Below are positions 15,288-18,365 of a DNA stretch of 18,365 nt, piece by piece. Location of the stretch: positions 1-18,365 of the forward strand of contig JAITXH010000165.1 of the NCBI GenBank assembly GCA_031284845.1, read 5' to 3'. The DNA comes from Puniceicoccales bacterium. Lineage in GTDB: Bacteria > Verrucomicrobiota > Verrucomicrobiia > Opitutales > UBA953. Every line of letters starts with the position of its first letter. Within the stretch, counting starts at the first letter, position 1. A program made the position numbers and the translations under genes. Below the pieces are notes generated by a model. That model did no database searches, was not told where the DNA came from, and saw nothing but the letters and a program-made list of their open reading frames with translations.

Positions 15288-15441
15288 TTATTGCCTAGGT
15301 GGATGTCCGCCCTTCCCCTTCTTTTTTGCCTCCACGCCCTGCCAGATGCGCGATGCCGACGCCGCCCGCCTTACAGCTTGAAGGTTGCCAATACCTCCGC
15401 CCTTGCCCATCCTATCCCTTTTTTAGCGACATACTCATCCC

Positions 15442-16059
15442 ATGAAAAACCATTTTTTTCTTTTTGTCTTCACCGCCGCTTTCTTGCTCTCGGGATGTTC
15501 CGTGCTCGATCCAAAAAAAGACCCGGCGGTTTATTACGTGCTCAACACCACGGAAACCCCGCAGCTCCCTCCGGCAGCCAAGCGCCCCGAGCTGGCATTG
15601 AGCGTCGCACGCGTGCAACTCCCCGCCTATCTCGACCGCATGGAAGTCGTCTCGCGCCCCGCAGAAAACCGCCTCGAAGCAAGCGGCACCCACCTCTGGA
15701 TGGAACCGCTCGGCAAAGCATGCACGCGGGTTTTTTCCCAAGATCTCGCCCAACGGCTCGGCACCGGGCGGCTCGCTATCGCTCCCTCTCTCGATATTTA
15801 CTCCGATGCATTACAGGTGCAGGTGGAAATCATTCGCTTTGACGGCGAACCGGGGGTCGAAGTGAAATTGCGGGCGCGCTGGCGTTTGGCTTGGTTGGCG
15901 ACGGGCAAGACGCTCTTGACAGGCGAACATGCCTTCGCCGTGCCCCTCACGAGCAAAACAGATTACGAAGATTATGCAGGCGGGATGAGCAAGGCGCTCA
16001 ATCTGCTCGCAGAAGCCGTCGCACAGGAAATCCGGAAAATCAACCTGCCTGCTTCATAG
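15442..16059 (+). CDS. PqiC-like outer-membrane lipoprotein (ABC-type transport auxiliary)
   Basis: The 205-residue protein has a lipoprotein signal: K2, hydrophobic 5-16, and lipobox LLSGC with acylated Cys19. The following SVLDPKKDPAVYYVLN is the typical start of the ABC_trans_aux/PqiC family (PF03886), where an F/YYxL strand opens the mature domain. RVQLPAYLDRMEVVSR (70-85) matches the family region that reads LPxYLdRxqiV. In other bacteria PqiC links the PqiB or Mla-type MCE tunnel to the outer membrane for lipid transport. No MCE, MlaE or PqiA gene is in the window, so it is an orphan here. It is divergent from der and lacks a Shine-Dalgarno sequence. Length fits the family. Confidence 0.85.
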   Translation: MKNHFFLFVFTAAFLLSGCSVLDPKKDPAVYYVLNTTETPQLPPAAKRPELALSVARVQLPAYLDRMEVVSRPAENRLEASGTHLWMEPLGKACTRVFSQDLAQRLGTGRLAIAPSLDIYSDALQVQVEIIRFDGEPGVEVKLRARWRLAWLATGKTLLTGEHAFAVPLTSKTDYEDYAGGMSKALNLLAEAVAQEIRKINLPAS

Positions 16060-16169
16060 CCCGCAAAGAAAAGCAGCACACCGTGCGCCCCTTGGTCCCG
16101 ACACCGGATGCCGGGGAAATCTGAGGTTTTTCTCTCGAACGGCCATGGAAGTTAAATAGCTTTCCCGCG

Positions 16170-18365
16170 ATGCCCTCTCCCGCAGCTATACATTTTCTCG
16201 ATTGGACTCGTCCGCTTGCTCAGACAGCAAGCGAGTTTCTACTTCGACAAGCGGACGCGGACGGAGTTAGCGCATCCACGTCCGACCTTTCAGCACATGT
16301 GGTGATCGTCCCCACACGCGAAGCAGGGCGCCGTCTGCTCGCCGCTCTTACCGCGCAAGCAGACGCCGCAGGCCTCGGCGTGTTGCCGCCGGAAGTGCTC
16401 ACTCCCGACGCCTGCCTGCGGTGCCTCTCCACGGCGGGCCATGCCGCCACCCGCAGTGCCTCACAACTCGTGCTGGCGGCGCTATTGCAGGAACTGGATG
16501 CCGACGATTTCCCTGAACTATTTCCCGAAACACCGCCCGTGCGCGACTGGCCCTGGGCGCTGGAAATCGCCGGTGTGCTACTCCGTGTGCGCGACACCCT
16601 TGCAGACGCCCCAGAGTGCGCAGATTTTTCCGCCCTGGCAAAGCATCCCGCCAACACCGTGGAACGGGAGCGCTGGGTAGAGCTGGCCCGTATCGAAGCC
16701 GCTTACCGCGAACGCCTGCACGCACACGGTCTGGCCGATGCCAACGACCTGCGCCGCGCCGCCGCCCTATCCGCGCCGCCACCCGCTCAGTGGCGCAAAA
16801 TCTGGCTGGTAGGCACGCCCGACCCTACGCCCTTGCTCCCGCATGCGCTGGAACGCATGAGTGGCGTAGAAGTAGGCATCCTAGTGGCCGCGCCGGAGGC
16901 AACACGCGCCGGTTTCGATGACTGGGGCCGGGTAATACCGGAATTCTGGATGCACCAGCCAGCGCAGTGGGAGAATTTTTTCGCGCAGACTCGGCTCACC
17001 GCCACGCCCGATACATTGGGCGACACCCTCGCCGGTCTGGTGCAAGGAGGAAAAGGTGCCGGGAACTGGACGACAATAGGCGTGCTCGATCACGACCTCG
17101 CGCCGGTGTCAACCCGGGCCGTAGAACGTGCCGGAGCTGAGGCCCGCAATCCGGAAGGCAAGCCCATGCGCCACCACAAGCTCGGCGTCTTGCTGCACCT
17201 GTGGCATGAGTTGCTCTCCGGCGAAGAAGCGCGTGCGGTGCCGGGCCTGTTGCGCCTGCCGTTTTTTATGGTAGCCCTCGTGCCGGGCGCTTCTGGAGAT
17301 GTCTTGATAAAGGAGTGGGACGCGCTACGCGAAGCACACCTCCCGGACACCCTGCGCAACATGCTTGAATTTGCGGAAAAACGCGCCGCAAGCGGCAGAA
17401 CGGCCCCCGCATCACTCAAGCAAGCACTGGAGGAAGTGGACGAATGGCGGCAGCGTTTTGAACAAGGCGACTGGGCGGACACCCTACGTGCTCTTTTGGA
17501 AAAAGTTTTTGCAGGAAAGGTGTTCCACTCCGGCAACCCATCCGACCGTGAGACGCGTGAAGTGCTCGAAGCCATCCTCGACGAAACAGACACACTGGCC
17601 GCGCTCACAAGCACACACCGCCTGATGCCAGCGGAATGGCTCGCCCTGATATTGCGCCGTCTGGAGACCGGGCGCGTGACGGCAGTTTCCGGCGATCGTG
17701 CCGTCCCCCTGCTCGGCTGGCTGGAGTTGTTGTGGGAAGACGCGCCGCATCTGATCCTCGCCGGATTAAATGACGGCTATGTGCCAGCCATCATCACAGC
17801 AGATCCATTTCTACCGGGAAGTTTTCGTGAAAAGCTCGGCCTGCCATCCAACAATTTCCGCTTGGCCACAGCATTCTACACGCTGCAAAAACTGATCGCC
17901 CAGCGCACCAGAGGCTCAGGCAAGCTGGATGTGCTCGTATTACAGACAGACGCACAAGGCAACCCGCTCCGTCCCTCGCCCCTGCTCTTCAGCGCTGCCG
18001 GCGCAGAACTCCCCGAGCGTGTGCGCCGACTCTTCGCCGACCCCGCCCTGCCATCGCCGGAACCGGCCTGGCTTGCCGGATGGAAACTCGCACCACCCGT
18101 GCCCGGCGACTGGCGGGAAAGCACAGCCCGTCTCCCTGTCACCCGTTTCCGCGATTACCTCGAATGCCCGTTCCGCTTCTTTTTGAGGCAAGTATTGCGC
18201 ATGAATCCGGGAGACCCGTGGAAGACGGAGCCGGACGCACGCGAATTCGGTTCAGCCATCCACTACGCACTCGAAGCATTTGCCAAAGACGCGCAAATCC
18301 GGGAAAGCACCGATGCAAGTGCCATTGCCCGGTTCGCCACAGCGAAACTTGAAGCGTATTTAAAA
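16170..18365 (+). CDS. AddB-like PD-(D/E)XK nuclease/helicase-type protein, 3' end cut by the window
   Basis: 732 codons are open to the window edge. The N-terminal VVIVPTREAGRRLLAAL (44-60) takes the place of the first helicase motif, but without a GxGKT Walker A, so ATP binding is doubtful. ILAGLNDGYVP (529-539) and FLPGSFREKLGLP (547-559) match the GLNEGxxP and R-x-x-LGLP motifs of AddB/RecC-like helicases. FRDYLECPFRFFL (660-672) opens the RecB-type nuclease domain, with Cys666 at the first cysteine position of AddB-type iron-sulphur nucleases. FGSAIHYALEAF (694-705) follows with His698. The D-E-K active site lies beyond the window. The likely role is resection of double-strand breaks with an AddA partner. 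The start has no Shine-Dalgarno sequence, and there is no other ATG nearby in frame. Confidence 0.85.
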   Translation, partial: MPSPAAIHFLDWTRPLAQTASEFLLRQADADGVSASTSDLSAHVVIVPTREAGRRLLAALTAQADAAGLGVLPPEVLTPDACLRCLSTAGHAATRSASQLVLAALLQELDADDFPELFPETPPVRDWPWALEIAGVLLRVRDTLADAPECADFSALAKHPANTVERERWVELARIEAAYRERLHAHGLADANDLRRAAALSAPPPAQWRKIWLVGTPDPTPLLPHALERMSGVEVGILVAAPEATRAGFDDWGRVIPEFWMHQPAQWENFFAQTRLTATPDTLGDTLAGLVQGGKGAGNWTTIGVLDHDLAPVSTRAVERAGAEARNPEGKPMRHHKLGVLLHLWHELLSGEEARAVPGLLRLPFFMVALVPGASGDVLIKEWDALREAHLPDTLRNMLEFAEKRAASGRTAPASLKQALEEVDEWRQRFEQGDWADTLRALLEKVFAGKVFHSGNPSDRETREVLEAILDETDTLAALTSTHRLMPAEWLALILRRLETGRVTAVSGDRAVPLLGWLELLWEDAPHLILAGLNDGYVPAIITADPFLPGSFREKLGLPSNNFRLATAFYTLQKLIAQRTRGSGKLDVLVLQTDAQGNPLRPSPLLFSAAGAELPERVRRLFADPALPSPEPAWLAGWKLAPPVPGDWRESTARLPVTRFRDYLECPFRFFLRQVLRMNPGDPWKTEPDAREFGSAIHYALEAFAKDAQIRESTDASAIARFATAKLEAYLK

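Noticed and set aside
16060..16169. Short gap after the lipoprotein gene checked for a terminator
   Set aside because: Only a weak CCGG-type pairing is present and the T-run lies too far from it. No terminator can be supported.

Overview
The window looks like a chromosomal segment of a Verrucomicrobiota bacterium, probably of the Opitutae. It is GC-rich by eye. It carries a very large secreted protein made of RCC1, chitobiase-like and bacterial Ig-like repeats, a type II fatty-acid synthesis cluster, a Der GTPase with a GKSR P-loop, and short nonamer-repeat elements between genes. This placement rests on recognising families and style by eye, not on a marker-gene search. There are no rRNA or tRNA genes, no CRISPR array, no transposase and no phage genes.

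Layout. (1) 98-3415, plus strand: an APC-type amino-acid permease followed by a YtcJ-like metal-dependent amidohydrolase. They look like an uptake-plus-hydrolysis pair for an N-substituted amino compound. An operator-like inverted repeat lies upstream, a long stem-loop lies between the two genes, and a classical terminator follows. (2) 3631-6852, plus strand: an MnmM/YtqB-like tRNA methyltransferase, then fabG, acpP and fabF. FabF condenses malonyl-ACP onto an acyl chain carried by AcpP, and FabG reduces the resulting 3-oxoacyl-ACP. (3) 6853-7265: a 413-base gap between convergent genes with two hairpins and a triple nonamer repeat. (4) 7266-15186, minus strand: der, then a small membrane-anchored or secreted protein, then an 1883-residue exported multidomain protein. 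Gaps are about 40 to 50 bases, so co-transcription is possible. (5) 15442-16059, plus strand: an orphan PqiC-like outer-membrane lipoprotein, divergent from der across a perfect 14-bp palindrome. (6) 16170 to the window end, plus strand: the first 732 codons of an AddB-like helicase/nuclease of double-strand-break repair, cut by the window edge.

The most unusual thing here is the pair at 7266-13634. The giant protein begins with a reprolysin-like zinc metalloprotease domain whose signature reads HQIGHNLGCGHD. All three zinc-binding histidines and the Met-turn are present, but the catalytic Glu is Gln, so it is predicted to bind zinc without cleaving peptides. The gene just upstream encodes what looks like a separate, membrane-anchored propeptide-type domain ending in a CxxC motif. 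This may be a split, non-catalytic derivative of a protease system, used as a zinc-dependent recognition or adhesion module carried on a 7-bladed propeller and seven Ig-like domains. That reading is inference. A single-base sequencing error could also explain the Gln.

Most start codons here lack a visible Shine-Dalgarno sequence. Only the first two genes have a strong one.
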